Assembly: GCA_014825775.1 (NCBI GenBank)
Contig: MVAQ01000252.1
Span: 1 to 29,179 of the forward strand
Direction of reading: 5' to 3'
From: Krasilnikovozyma curviuscula
Taxonomy: Eukaryota > Basidiomycota > Tremellomycetes > Cystofilobasidiales > Mrakiaceae
DNA: 29,179 nucleotides
The translations under genes and the position numbers were made by a program. Under the pieces are notes generated by a model, which saw only the letters and a program-made list of their open reading frames with translations, searched no databases and was not told the origin of the DNA. Positions 10,463 through 20,425 of this stretch are shown in pieces. The first letter of the stretch is position 1, and every line of letters starts with the position of its first letter.

Positions 10463-12740
10463 TTAGATGACATATACGAAGTTGGGATTCTGGAAATCTG
10501 TTTCGTCAGACCAGTCCTCAACTAGATCCTGAACAGAGTCTTCTGCACGGTTGTCTTGTAAGTACCTGGCCTTCAAGGCATTCAGTCTTCGAAGGTTAAG
10601 GTAGTATAACCCAATGAGCTGAAGGAGGTTGCCAAAATTAGCGAGGACATGGCGTCGTGGAAAGCATATGAATTACTCACAATGAGGGCAACGCAATAAC
10701 AGATCAACATGGCAACAACCCCACCAGTGTAAGCAGGGGCCTGTTTGGCAAGAAACGTTTGAGGTCCAATTATATTTCTAGAAGTTTAAAGCAGTCAGTG
10801 GAACAGATTCCTCATCTTTTGTGGCATTACGACTTACCCAACAGTATATCCGAGATAAGCAATTCCATACGTGATTGTCTTCTTTGTATAGCCACCAGTA
10901 TTTGCAATGACAAGTGTGCTCATCACGATGTAAGGTGCCCAGTAGAAGTAAATGATAAATAATGAACTAAAATCATGTGTTGGAAAGACTTTGAATCGAT
11001 CAAGATAACATCAAAGAGAGGTGGCAGTACTCACCCTAAGCTGCCTCCCACTATGAATGAGGAACCATTGTAAAAGAAGGATGAGGATTCAGTTAAATTT
11101 AGGCATCACATTGGGATAAATCCTTTATAATGGCTAAACTAACCGTTTGATCTTGGGATGACATGGAGTAAGATTGTGGATAACAAGGGAATAGCACAGG
11201 ATACCAGCGCAGTGAGACACCTTTGCTTAGCTGTGGTAAAAGGGAAATAACAGAAGAGCTTGGATAAGATGGCAAGGGGTTGAATATGACTCACTTTTCA
11301 CTGCAATGAAAGAAAAAAATAAAGCAGCAACCCAACTTATCAATCCAGTTGGAATTGCCAATAAGGTAGTTTGCCTTAAATTGAAGCCCAAACCAGAGAC
11401 AATGATCGAGTTGAAGGTAGAAACACCACCGTTTGGAACATTCAAGCATATATTGATGAAGAAAATCAACCATGTTTTGATGTCAACAACGGCTTCCAGG
11501 ACTTGGGACGGTCTGAAGGCTAAAATTGTGGTAGGTTAAAAATTGAGTATTCTTCTAAAATGCTTTGAGAAATCTACATGAATCATCAGCAATGATAAAA
11601 CTGACTTTTATTCTCAATACCAGTCTGGCCAGAACGAAGTCTAGAGACTGCAATAACTCTTTGTCTCTCAGTCAACCATCGTGCCGTAGTAGGAGAGTCC
11701 GGTAAGAAAAAGGACAAAATAATACCCCAAACGAACGTGATGGCCCCAACAAGAAGGAATAGGAGCTGCCATGCCTTCACCTTGAGCATTCCGTTGACAA
11801 CGAAGGAACAGCCGTCTTATCAGGAAGAACAAACTTCAACATGTGACATCACTGAAACGGAGCGAGAAATATTGGAGCCTGAGAAAACATTGCTTACATG
11901 ATAGCAAACCGTTAGTGAGAGATGATAGTGTTGAGTAGATGAGCGCTGTTCTTGCAGGCTGCTCCTCTCTGGTGTACCACATAGAAATGATCAATGAAAA
12001 CCCTGAACAATTAGAAAGATATTATTAGGATTCCAAATATATGCAGAAGGACAAAAGCCCTAGTTGGATAGACAATTGAACTTACCTGGAAAAGTAACAG
12101 CTTCAAATGCGCCTAAAATGAACCTGACCGTAGCTAAACCAGCAAAGTTGTGTGTAGCAGCAATGTACATCGATATGATCCCCCAAATTGCAACGTTCGC
12201 AGCCACCCACTGCTCAGTGACCAAATGTCTCAAGTTCAGTTTATGTCGGAAATCGGGATCGTAGCACTATATTTCTGACCTTGGCTGCAGGAAGCTTTTG
12301 CATCAACAACAGAGTAGGAAACAAAGTAAGAATGCTTCCAAAGAAGATCAAAGAACCACACCAGGCGTATTCTTGGCCGACAAGCTTCAAATCAGTTCTG
12401 AGACCCAAGACAGCAGCAGTTGAGAGGGCATTCTTGTCAACAGCACCCATCATCAGTGCTACGAGTAAAAGAGGCACTGAAACAGGATTGTCAAGTGGGA
12501 GTTATTCAGCAGAGTTGTTTTCGTCAAATTGTGTTGCAAGCTTGAAGACTTACCTATGATCTGGTCGATTTTACCTACCACTGCCTTCGTCTCTTCAGCT
12601 GAGGCAGGAGCTAATAACTCAGCTGCATCACTTCTTACGGATATACCAGCAAGGTATTCACCGCCGACGTCCAAGTTTTGAGGACGTTGAATAACCGAGA
12701 CAGTGTGAAATGACTTCATGCTTTTCAAATCTTTTGTCAT
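10463..12740 (-). CDS. MFS permease of the allantoate/nicotinate (DAL5/TNA1, anion:cation symporter) type, 510 aa
   Basis: Eleven exons on the minus strand: 12740-12554, 12476-12280, 12209-12086, 12002-11898, 11815-11606, 11519-11295, 11230-11144, 11050-11035, 10966-10838, 10777-10681 and 10618-10463; phases all close, 510 aa. Exon 8 is only 16 bp. The first transmembrane block is VPLLLVALMMGAVDKNALSTAAVLGL, trimmed here to its core MMGAVDKNALSTAAV, which matches the DxxNxxxA pattern of this family. Others include VRFILGAFEAVTFPGFSLI and WYTREEQPARTA. The central loop FFLPDSPTTARWLTERQR and the ENKTFRPSQVLEAVVDIKTW segment are typical of Dal5-like carriers. The C-terminus ends TDFQNPNFVYVI. 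It should be a 12-helix plasma-membrane importer of an organic anion such as a small carboxylate. It is divergently transcribed from the nitroreductase gene, with three TCGCCCAA-like sites between them. Confidence 0.9.
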
Positions 12741-12863
12741 GGTGGCAAGTAGGACACAACTTTAGGGGGTTTTTTTACTCCAAAAGAAACATCTTTACAA
12801 CAATTATATACGACCGCTTCCCTTCAAACGCACCTTTCCGCTTCGTTTCTCGCCACCTGTCGA

Positions 12864-12913
12864 TCGCCCAAATGCTTACATAGTTGGGCGCGCAAGGGAA
12901 CACAATCGCCCAA
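12864..12913. promoter_or_regulatory. Cluster of three TCGCCCAA/TTGGGCGC elements in a bidirectional promoter
   Basis: In the 323-bp gap between the MFS permease (start 12740, -) and the nitroreductase (start 13064, +). Elements: TCGCCCAA 12864-12871, TTGGGCGC 12884-12891 (opposite orientation) and TCGCCCAA 12906-12913. The first two form an inverted pair separated by 12 bp. The same element recurs at the other promoters of the cluster. Confidence 0.65.
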
Positions 12914-13063
12914 GTCACTCGCACTCGGCAATCGACCCAGTCGCTAAGCAAAAGTTTTCCACATGAATCTGGTAGGTAGAGAATGGGCAGTTCGCTTGGC
13001 GCAGCAAACGAAGTGAAGAGCCTTTGCTTCATTCAATTTTTCTTACTTTGCAGTGAACACGCC

Positions 13064-13884
13064 ATGTTGCTCTTGAAAGCTGGAGCCGCCCTCATCTCTT
13101 CTCGTCGCTCATGCTACAAGGTAGGCTAGTGGGTACTGCATGATATTGTATCAGGTATACAGCTTACAATAACCTGTGTGTATCATTTGGCTGTTCTAGA
13201 TTTCGTATGATCCCTCAATCGCTATAGACGATATTATTGCTCTGGTAATTCATGCACTTCGACATACACCATCAATGTTCAATCAGCAATCTACGAGAGC
13301 AGTGGTACTGAGTGGAGTATCCCACAGGCTTTTCTGGACAGCATGTCGAGCCTCCTTGACAAAAGAAACGCTGTCAAGCAGACCAAACGTCGCTCACGAG
13401 CTTTTTTCAACGGTAAATGAAAAGTTGAATAGTCTGGAAAGTGGAAATGGGACAGTCGTGTTTTTTGAAGACCTCAACAGTCAGTCCAAAAAACATATTT
13501 TTGTCTATGCCCTCTTCTTTCTTTGCTGATATCAACCTAAGCAGCAACGACCCTCACCTGTGAGAGATATCCAGCTTACGCTTCCAAGATTGAGGAGTGG
13601 TCTTCGCAATCTACAGCTGTAGCGCAGTACGCTGGTAAGCGATCAGTTTAGCCGAATAATTGCCTTTCAACGTCAACCTGATAATGTCATAATCAGTATG
13701 GCTCATGCTGACTGAACAAAATATAGGAGCCACACTGCAGCACTATTCTCCTTCGATAACGCACTTCGGAGACTGGGAAATCCCCTCCTCCTGGAAATTG
13801 ACAGGAAGTATGCCTTTCGGGCGCAACGATGGGCAGCTCCTTCCCAAAACTTTTACGGATGAGCCAGTTCTAGCCTTTATCTAA
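13064..13884 (+). CDS. Nitroreductase-family FMN oxidoreductase, 204 aa
   Basis: Four exons: 13064-13120, 13200-13479, 13545-13634 and 13697-13884; phases close, 204 aa, the usual length for the fungal HBN1/FRM2-like branch of the nitroreductase family. The N-terminal FMN-binding block SSRRSCYKIS corresponds to the RRS/RRT motif, followed by HTPSMFNQQSTRAVVLSG (active-site and FMN contacts). Later blocks are GNGTVVFFED, KIEEWSSQSTAVAQYAVWLML and IGATLQHYSP, then IPSSWKLTGSMPFG, all in canonical order. Such proteins use NAD(P)H and FMN to reduce nitro groups, quinones or other electrophiles and are often stress-linked. The start is the first in-frame ATG, giving a short leader as in relatives. 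It diverges from the MFS permease and converges on the 2OG oxygenase gene (342 bp between stops). Confidence 0.88.
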
Positions 13885-14226
13885 AACAAAAAGATGGGTT
13901 TTACTTCTCTTCGAGTCTAAAGCTAAGTTGGTCTTGTGTATCGAAGCTCGAAGTTCAATGGTGAACCGTCATTCAAGTCTCACGCAAGTGTTTCTGAAGG
14001 CAGAGTATCTTTCTTCCTGTTGACATAAGAGCTTGTGACAGCCAACTGCGAGGAGTATACCTTCAATGGTAGATCTAAATGTCTTTCGAAGAAGAGGGTT
14101 TCGACGTTATAGACTTCATAGGAGAGCTGGCAGTCGTTGCCTAAATTCGTGGCGTAAATTCTGAGCTTTTCTGAGTTTGTAGAGACCATACATAACGCTG
14201 AGAAGTAGAGCAAATTACGGGAAAAA

Positions 14227-15962
14227 TTATCCATAGAATGGGGTCTGCACACCAGCTACATTTTAAGCAGAATTGACATCTCTTAGCGAGCAGGCACCAG
14301 CACAGAATTCATCGAGGATGTATTACTTACCTATGTTCTCCATTACGACTTCACCTTCCTTCCACTCCTTAGCATAAATTTCTGTCTTTCCCACGTTTGC
14401 AATTCTGGCTTGAGCGTAGACCTTGGCGATGACTCCTTTGCCTGCCTCGAAAGCAGAGGAAACACCAGCTTGTTGAAGAACAGGAGACTCCATAAGAGTA
14501 TTAACGACTTCATCATCGTTTGGAACAGCAAAGTAGAAGACGCCAAATCGGGTGTGATTTCTTTGATCGGATGGTGGTGCAGAGACACGGTGGTTGGCTG
14601 CCTTGAAGTAACCACCAGTCCACCACTCCATGAAATATCCACAATTCACAATCATGGAGCCATCCACATGACGAACATAACGCCAGTTACCATGATCGTC
14701 TCTTACTTGTAAAGAGGACATGGGCTGAGAGCTGAGGGTAAGAATTTCGAAAGGTAGCATCATAATAAACAAATTGGAGACATTAGTAAAATAATGACGC
14801 AGATTCGCAGTGAGTAATGTGAAGTGATCTGCGATGAATGACATATGCATGACACTCACAACAAAAGTGTCAGGCTTCCAAAGTCATTATGTCCTTTGAG
14901 CCATACTCCTTTTACCTTAGCCTCATCTTCAGGAGAGTATTCATCGTAATATGCCATGTCTACAGAACCAAGACGAGTTAGACACAACACAAGCGATGGT
15001 TTGAACACATTTGCACTCACACCTCATCCAAGACTCATCATGAACATCAAATTTATGTTTTTCTACAAAAGTTTCGGAGGGAAGTTTTAAAGCCAAGGCG
15101 AAGACTTTTAGAAATTAAAAATAAAAAGGTGCTACCGAACTTAGCATCGATTGTAAGCCACTCAATTACAGTTTTTTCCAGACTTACGCCTTAATAAATT
15201 AAAGAGAACAACTCCATGAACCTTCTCTGTGAAATCTTTCACTTCTTGGAAGTATGGCAAGATGGATTCTGGAAATTCTTGAGACTTCATGTCACGAAAC
15301 CAGTTAAACTGCTCGATCCTATCTGTAACTCCTTTTTGCATCCTGTGAACGGACAGAATTCGATCAGTAGCCCTAATCTGTCGTTTCAATACAAAATTTA
15401 CTAACTCGTAATATTCTCTAAGCTTGAATCCTTTATAACAACCTGTCTCTTGCATCAATGCTCGAAGTCTCTTCTTAGTTTCAAGAGGAGTTGTTTGAAG
15501 CACAGTCTTTAAATGGAAAATTCAGAGTCAAAGGTGTGTTTGAGCAGATGATTTGGTTTAAATTTCTTTCAACTTTGACTCACGTATCCTATGTCAATTT
15601 GGCGGTCGATCTCTATAAAATTTAGGTTTAATATCGTTAGAAACCAACAAGGCAACAACCCGCTCTCAGTATTTAAACGAACCCTCTTTGGTGATTCCAT
15701 AGTTTATTAAGGTGAAGAAACCGTTGGTGCACATCGCCTCCCTTAACTGCTCTGCAATTTGCTCTTGCGCCTCTGGGCCATCGTGGAAGGACGCCATGTC
15801 AATGATTGTCAAGTCAGCGAAGGACTTTAACAAAAACCCAACTGTCAGAACATGTAAGTTTACACTGCCAAAGACGTTTTGAAGTAAACTCACGATTTCC
15901 ATCTCTGAAGGTTGAACAGGAGTGAAGTGCAAAAGATCGGGAACGTTGGAAGATTGAAACAT
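14227..15962 (-). CDS. 2-oxoglutarate/Fe(II)-dependent oxygenase (isopenicillin N synthase-like), 390 aa
   Basis: Eight exons on the minus strand: 15962-15894, 15824-15683, 15612-15584, 15506-15188, 15104-15021, 14959-14860, 14731-14331 and 14255-14227; phases close, 390 aa. The N-terminal DIOX_N part shows IIDMASFHDGPEA and TNGFFTLINYGI. The jelly-roll core holds the iron triad His238 and Asp240 (KGHNDFGSLTLL) and His295 (FKAANHRVSAPP), with Arg309 (TRFGVFYF) placed to bind 2-oxoglutarate. All catalytic residues are present, so the enzyme looks active. Fungal relatives hydroxylate or oxidise small molecules, including nucleobases and secondary metabolites; the substrate here is unknown. If the last intron is not spliced, translation would stop after residue 381 (ENIGK), so the final nine residues are less certain. 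A perfect palindrome of the shared promoter element lies 95-110 bp upstream of the start. Confidence 0.92.
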
Positions 15963-16054
15963 ATTGAGGGCAGAATGTGAGATAATGACAATAAAGGATC
16001 TATTTGGTTGTGCATATTGTGGTGGTTTGCTCTTATATTCCATAACCGAAAAAG

Positions 16055-16121
16055 TTGGGCGACATGTCGCCCGCCCCTAGTCAGTTGAGCACCCACAAAA
16101 AATAGGCGACGCTAGATCGCC
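16055..16121. promoter_or_regulatory. Palindromic copies of the shared element upstream of the 2OG oxygenase
   Basis: TTGGGCGA at 16055-16062 runs into a perfect 16-bp palindrome, GGGCGACATGTCGCCC, at 16057-16072. A second inverted pair, GGCGA (16105-16109) and TCGCC (16117-16121), is separated by 7 bp. This dyad layout is what a dimeric regulator would bind. The pair sits about 95-160 bp upstream of the oxygenase ATG at 15962. Confidence 0.65.
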
Positions 16122-16432
16122 GGTTTGATAATTCAGTCAAAGTTTGTTACTTCTCGTTAGAACAATATGGTGCAATGGAGCCGGAGAACCAGAAGCCGTC
16201 GAACCAGAAGCACAATCGTGGAGCAGTCAAAACGCACCGTGGTGGTCTACTTGCCACCCAGTATTAACAGTCCACTCGTGAAAACCTGGATAGGTAGAAT
16301 CTTTGATTGCTTGTTGCTTGTTTAATTTGGAGCTGTTCTCAAGGGCAAACCGCCGGCTTTACTTTCCAGGGACACAATCCGCGTCAAAACGGAAGTTTTC
16401 GCGTACAATTGTACCTAACGTATTTTAGCATG

Positions 16433-17857
16433 TCACTTCTTCTCAACAGCAAGTGCATGTTCCGCGGCTACAAGACGTGACAAACTATCCTCCACAAACT
16501 TCTTAACAGTCTCAGAAGAGGGAGGCAAAGGTCTTCGAGGAACACCTCCGTATCCATAAAATGAGTTAGCGGCACTTTTCATCGACGGAATACCACTCTT
16601 GAGTAACGCCCACTCAGCCTTCGCAAGATCTCCTTGAAGTCTTTGAGCTTCTTTGATATCACCTTTGATGAAGGCAGTGTACAACTGAATGACAACTCTG
16701 GGAGTGATGTTTCCAATGCCAGTGATGGTTCCATCAACCCCACCAGCTAGAGCAGGCAAGAAGTAATCTGAGGATGAGAGATCCGTAAGAGCTTCGATCA
16801 AACACCAGCAGCCGTTGTGTTGAGTGGTAATCAAAGCTTACCTGTGGCACCACTGAGAACGTAAAAGTCCTGTCGAGAAATCTCAACTCTGACTCGAGTC
16901 ATTTTCCCAACATTGTGATCAGTTCCTTTATATCCTGCGATACTACAGGGAGAAAGCGTATTTCAGCCTGCGTCACAAAGGGGGTTAAAGTCAAGAATTT
17001 TATAGTTACTTTGGGTGGATAGAGAGCTTAAGCAAGAGATCAGAGTCGATTTCAAGCCCGGATGAGACTGATGGCCATGAATAGATGAAGACAGGCACTG
17101 GCGAGTTATCTGCTAACTGTTAAATTGTGAGGTTTACCATAGAGTATCAAGAAGAAACAGAAAAATATGAAGAAGACTATATGCTCACTTCAAGATAATA
17201 CTGTTCGAGAGCTTCCCTCGTGATGGAAGGAGCAAAGTAAGATGGGGGAAGACAGAGAACTGAATCTGCTCCAGAGGACGCAGCTTGCTTTGCTAAAGAG
17301 ATAGCTTCTCTAGTAGAGTTTGCGCCTGCACCAGCCATCTGTCATCGGCGAACCGCATCAAATCAAAGGCAAAATAGTCAAAAAAAAAAAAACCGTCGGC
17401 TTCCCATGATCTGCTTAAAAAAAAACTCTCGGTCGAGTGACAGCTCACTATTTGTGACCCTTCGAAGCCGTTCTCATCCAAGACACGTCTAGTAGCTTGT
17501 ATAATCTTTCAGGAAATGGCAAGAGTTTTTTTCAGCAACTAACTTAACACCTCTATGAAATTAACATACATACAGTAGCTCTCTCCTCTGAAAGCAGCGA
17601 GACCGCTTCAGAAGTAGATCCCTGACAAACAAAGCCCCGGATACCTCGCAAATGTGAAACGATTACTGTCAGCTTTTCTTACTTCATGAGTAAGGGCATC
17701 AGCACGGTGTAAAATGACAATAGATACCTGACTGAGCTAACCACAAGATGTGCTTCTTATGAGCTTCTAAATCAAGGGACTGCTCCGGATCATTTTTGAA
17801 TATTGTAATAATTGGAACCCAAATCGCTGGGAAGATTTTAGCACTCGTGCATGGCAT
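16433..17857 (-). CDS. Dihydrodipicolinate synthase/N-acetylneuraminate lyase family enzyme, 316 aa
   Basis: Seven exons on the minus strand: 17857-17728, 17644-17574, 17505-17449, 17338-17189, 17116-17010, 16942-16842 and 16767-16433; phases close, 316 aa, normal length for this class I aldolase family. The TIM barrel starts IWVPIITIFKND. The pyruvate-carboxylate loop reads GSTSEA (GSTGE in most members). The catalytic Tyr is Tyr148 (VFIYSWP) and the Schiff-base Lys is Lys177 (AGYKGTD). The C-terminal part (GYGGVPRRPLPP) is typical of eukaryotic members. Such fungal proteins are usually not lysine-biosynthetic (fungi use the aminoadipate route) but cleave or form 2-keto acids, for example 4-hydroxy-2-oxoglutarate or 2-keto-3-deoxy sugar acids. 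The fourth exon follows a 110-bp intron with a poly-A/T run. It diverges from the GNAT gene across a promoter rich in TCGCCCAA. Confidence 0.92.
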
Positions 17858-17943
17858 GATAAATGTGACTGAGAAGAGCACTTCCAATTTTCAATTAGGT
17901 CTTCTTATACAATTGGGCTTTCTGTGTTCATCTTTGCTAGTCT

Positions 17944-17991
17944 TCGCCCAAATAACAAATCGATAGGCGACATCGCCCAAGTTTCGCCCAA
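17944..17991. promoter_or_regulatory. Three direct TCGCCCAA elements in a bidirectional promoter
   Basis: TCGCCCAA occurs at 17944-17951, 17973-17980 and 17984-17991, and GGCGA (17966-17970) faces the second copy, forming GGCGACATCGCC. They lie in the 207-bp gap between the lyase start (17857, -) and the acetyltransferase start (18065, +). The upstream distances (about 75-135 bp on each side) match those at the other two sites. Confidence 0.65.
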
Positions 17992-18064
17992 GTTGGTGGT
18001 TCACTGCACGTACTGGCCAAAAACTCGAATGCCAAAATTTGTTCCAACTCGCCATTCAACCACC

Positions 18065-19095
18065 ATGTCAGCATATGGTAACATATCTGCTCCCTTCTCT
18101 GACAACACCTTGCCATTGACTGCCTATGGGCTAAAAAATAACATGCAGTTGGCGTTATTCCCTCTGGTGAATTTGCAACAAACGCCACCAGCTCTGGTTT
18201 CTCACCTATATGACATTTTCAGAGCTGAAATTGACGATGGTAGAACTTATCCTCAACAATCCTGCAACACTCAAAAAGAGTTCACTTCTTACTTCTTCGC
18301 TGCTAACTCCCAGGTGGTAGTAGGCGTCATTGTTACAGGTGATGAAATCAGTGATGGGGTCTTGAGTGACCAGAAAGAGGTCAGTGAGGCTCTTGAAGTA
18401 GCCAGAGCTGGTAGAGAATGGAGAGAAGTCCTGGGCGGATTCTACTACGTGAGATTCTTTCGATTGTTGAAACGAGTGATTTTGTTTATTTATTTGCCAA
18501 TATTTGATTCAGATCAAACCCAATTACCCTGGAAGATCTTCCCACATTTGGTTAGTCTCTAAACTTGATCTACGTTCAATGATGCTATTTAGTGAAATAT
18601 TGCTTCCCAGCAATGGTGGTTTCATGGTACCATCATCCTCGAGGGGGCTTCGGGTCGGAGTTGCCCTTGGTAAAAGTTATCTAATCTACGCCCCTATGCT
18701 TGGTGAGCTCTCTTTCGCGGAAGAGACTAGTTCATATCCGAGACTTATTCTCAATACTTATGAATGTGGCTATCTAGGGTATCGTTCTTCGGTATTCAAC
18801 CTTGTCTTTAAAAGTGAGCTCCTTCAATCTATTATTCGCCACATCTGACGATAATCTTTTGCTTGACCTTCAGATAATAAAGCTAGCTTGAGAATCTGGG
18901 ATCAGCTGGGTTTTCAACGTGTCGGGTTGAGTAAGAAAGGATATCACCCACTTTCACATCGTTTTCTGCTCAATAACTTCTTTCGTTTCAATTTTCCGGC
19001 CAATAATAGTTCCAGAAGCTGGTTTACTTAACAAAGTTGACGGATCGGGGAAGGAATATGTTGACGCTGTAGTTGTTTATAAGAAGTTTGATTGA
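18065..19095 (+). CDS. GNAT-family N-acetyltransferase, 230 aa
   Basis: Six exons: 18065-18448, 18513-18550, 18611-18702, 18778-18813, 18874-18930 and 19010-19095; phases close, 230 aa. Strand and acetyl-CoA pyrophosphate-loop features are clear: FYYIKPNYPGRSSHI, then CNGGFMVPSSSRGLRVGVALG carrying the RGxxxGxxLG motif A split over my quote at SRGLRVGVALG, then GYRSSVFNLVF, NNKASLRIWDQLGF and a conserved end KEYVDAVVVYKKFD. This matches a widespread fungal cytosolic acetyltransferase group of unknown substrate. I chose ATG 18065 because relatives begin shortly before the PLTAYGLKNNMQ block; an in-frame ATG at 18030 is an alternative. Promoter shared with the lyase gene and rich in TCGCCCAA, suggesting co-expression. 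Confidence 0.87.
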
Positions 19096-20425
19096 GTAAA
19101 AGAATGGAAGCTGCCATACATCAAGTTAGACCTAAGAGCCATGTATGGGTATGAAGACCGAAGTCGACCGCATGTGAGGTAAAGAAAGGCACGCTGAGCT
19201 ACAGGGGCACTATAGAATTACAGAAGAAGTACAGAACAAACATAGCTAAAAGTTCAAAGTTCAAGAACTCTCCAAATAAAAATAAAAGTTGCTGACCCGC
19301 AAAAAAAATCCAGCAGGGATAGAGAATATACCTATAAAACAAACTAAAACTAAATGTTCAAGAGGGGTTCCCCCTCACAGCTTAAACAGAGATAGCCACT
19401 GATTACACTCCACTGATATCCTTGTATATAACTTCCAATGATCTTCTGACGGCTTATGGAAGATCTTCTAGTTTAACATGGAATCAAGCAAGGTATAAAA
19501 AAAGTCTGATGGCTTTAAAACCTCAGCAAACTCTGCGCCCAGTTGAACCAAAACCTTATAAAAAGTAACCATTCTGTTATTTTATATTTTTCATCTATCT
19601 CCTATTGAATCTTGAGTTCCCAACACGCAATTTTTTTCGTCAACAAGCTCTAGTCACAATAGTTTTGGTAACGTGCTTCTGACACGATCGCCAATTTAAA
19701 CTCTACATCCTTGTGCTCACAAGGTATGTGTACTTTCTCAAACGAGATCTTTGCAAGCCATCAAAGGGAGACGCTCTGGAGAACTTCTAGCTTTGTTCAA
19801 ATTAAATGGCTTAGATTACAAAATGGCAAAATCACGCCTGAGTTGGCCGTCCATCTGGCATTTAAGCAAGCACTCTCAAGTTGAGTCTCAAAGTCGTCCG
19901 CTCATGGTCTCACTCGTCACGTTTTATGTGCCGCTGCCTTGGTCAATGCTCCACAGACTTGTAACCATGCATATACCTACAATCAATGACTCGTATACTA
20001 TCCGAAATAATTTTGAGCGACCATTCGCTTTATAGTTTAAGGAAACAAGCAGTGGTGGAGAAGAAGTATTCCGTGAAGTTGAGAATTACAGACAGTAGAA
20101 TCCTACTCTCTCTTCTTCTAATAACGCAATCCGCAATTAATGTCTCATCTCATTAAACCACTTTATCTCCTTACATCTATCACTTACTAATAGATTCTCG
20201 TGTACCTATTGCTTGTCACTGAAGTTGTCAACTACCCCGGGCTCTCTGAGTACGACACGACAGCGGCAACAACCAGTTTAAGCCATTCAATTCAATTGAG
20301 CACGACAAAACACTACCATCCAAACACTACTAGTCGCTTCGTATCCTTCGTATCCTTCATATCTCGGTATTCCGCACTAACAACAAGCTTGGTAAGTTCA
20401 AAGTTTGTTCAGATCATACGGTGAA
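19096..20425. other. Gene-poor stretch with a diverged dispersed repeat copy
   Basis: After the acetyltransferase stop comes a repeat copy (see separate entry). The 94-codon ORF at 19751-20035 (+) has no recognised family. A short direct repeat of TCGTATCCT lies at about 20338-20355. No convincing gene was found. Confidence 0.5.
19150..19380 (+). repeat. Diverged LTR-like dispersed repeat, copy 1
   Basis: The 23 bases from 19150 match those from 24385 at 19 positions (shared core GACCGRAGTCGMCCGCA), and both continue into A-rich sequence with shared pieces (AAGTACA, CTAAA-GT, CACTATAG). A GC-rich hairpin, GAGGGG-TTC-CCCCTC, is at 19362-19376. The start resembles the TGTGACGACC start of some fungal Ty3/gypsy LTRs. 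No internal coding region is seen, so this may be a solo LTR or fragment; boundaries are approximate. Confidence 0.4.

Noticed and set aside
13980..14252. 90-codon minus-strand ORF downstream of the 2OG oxygenase
   Set aside because: Overlaps the last oxygenase exon in another frame and the convergent 3' region; no family resemblance.
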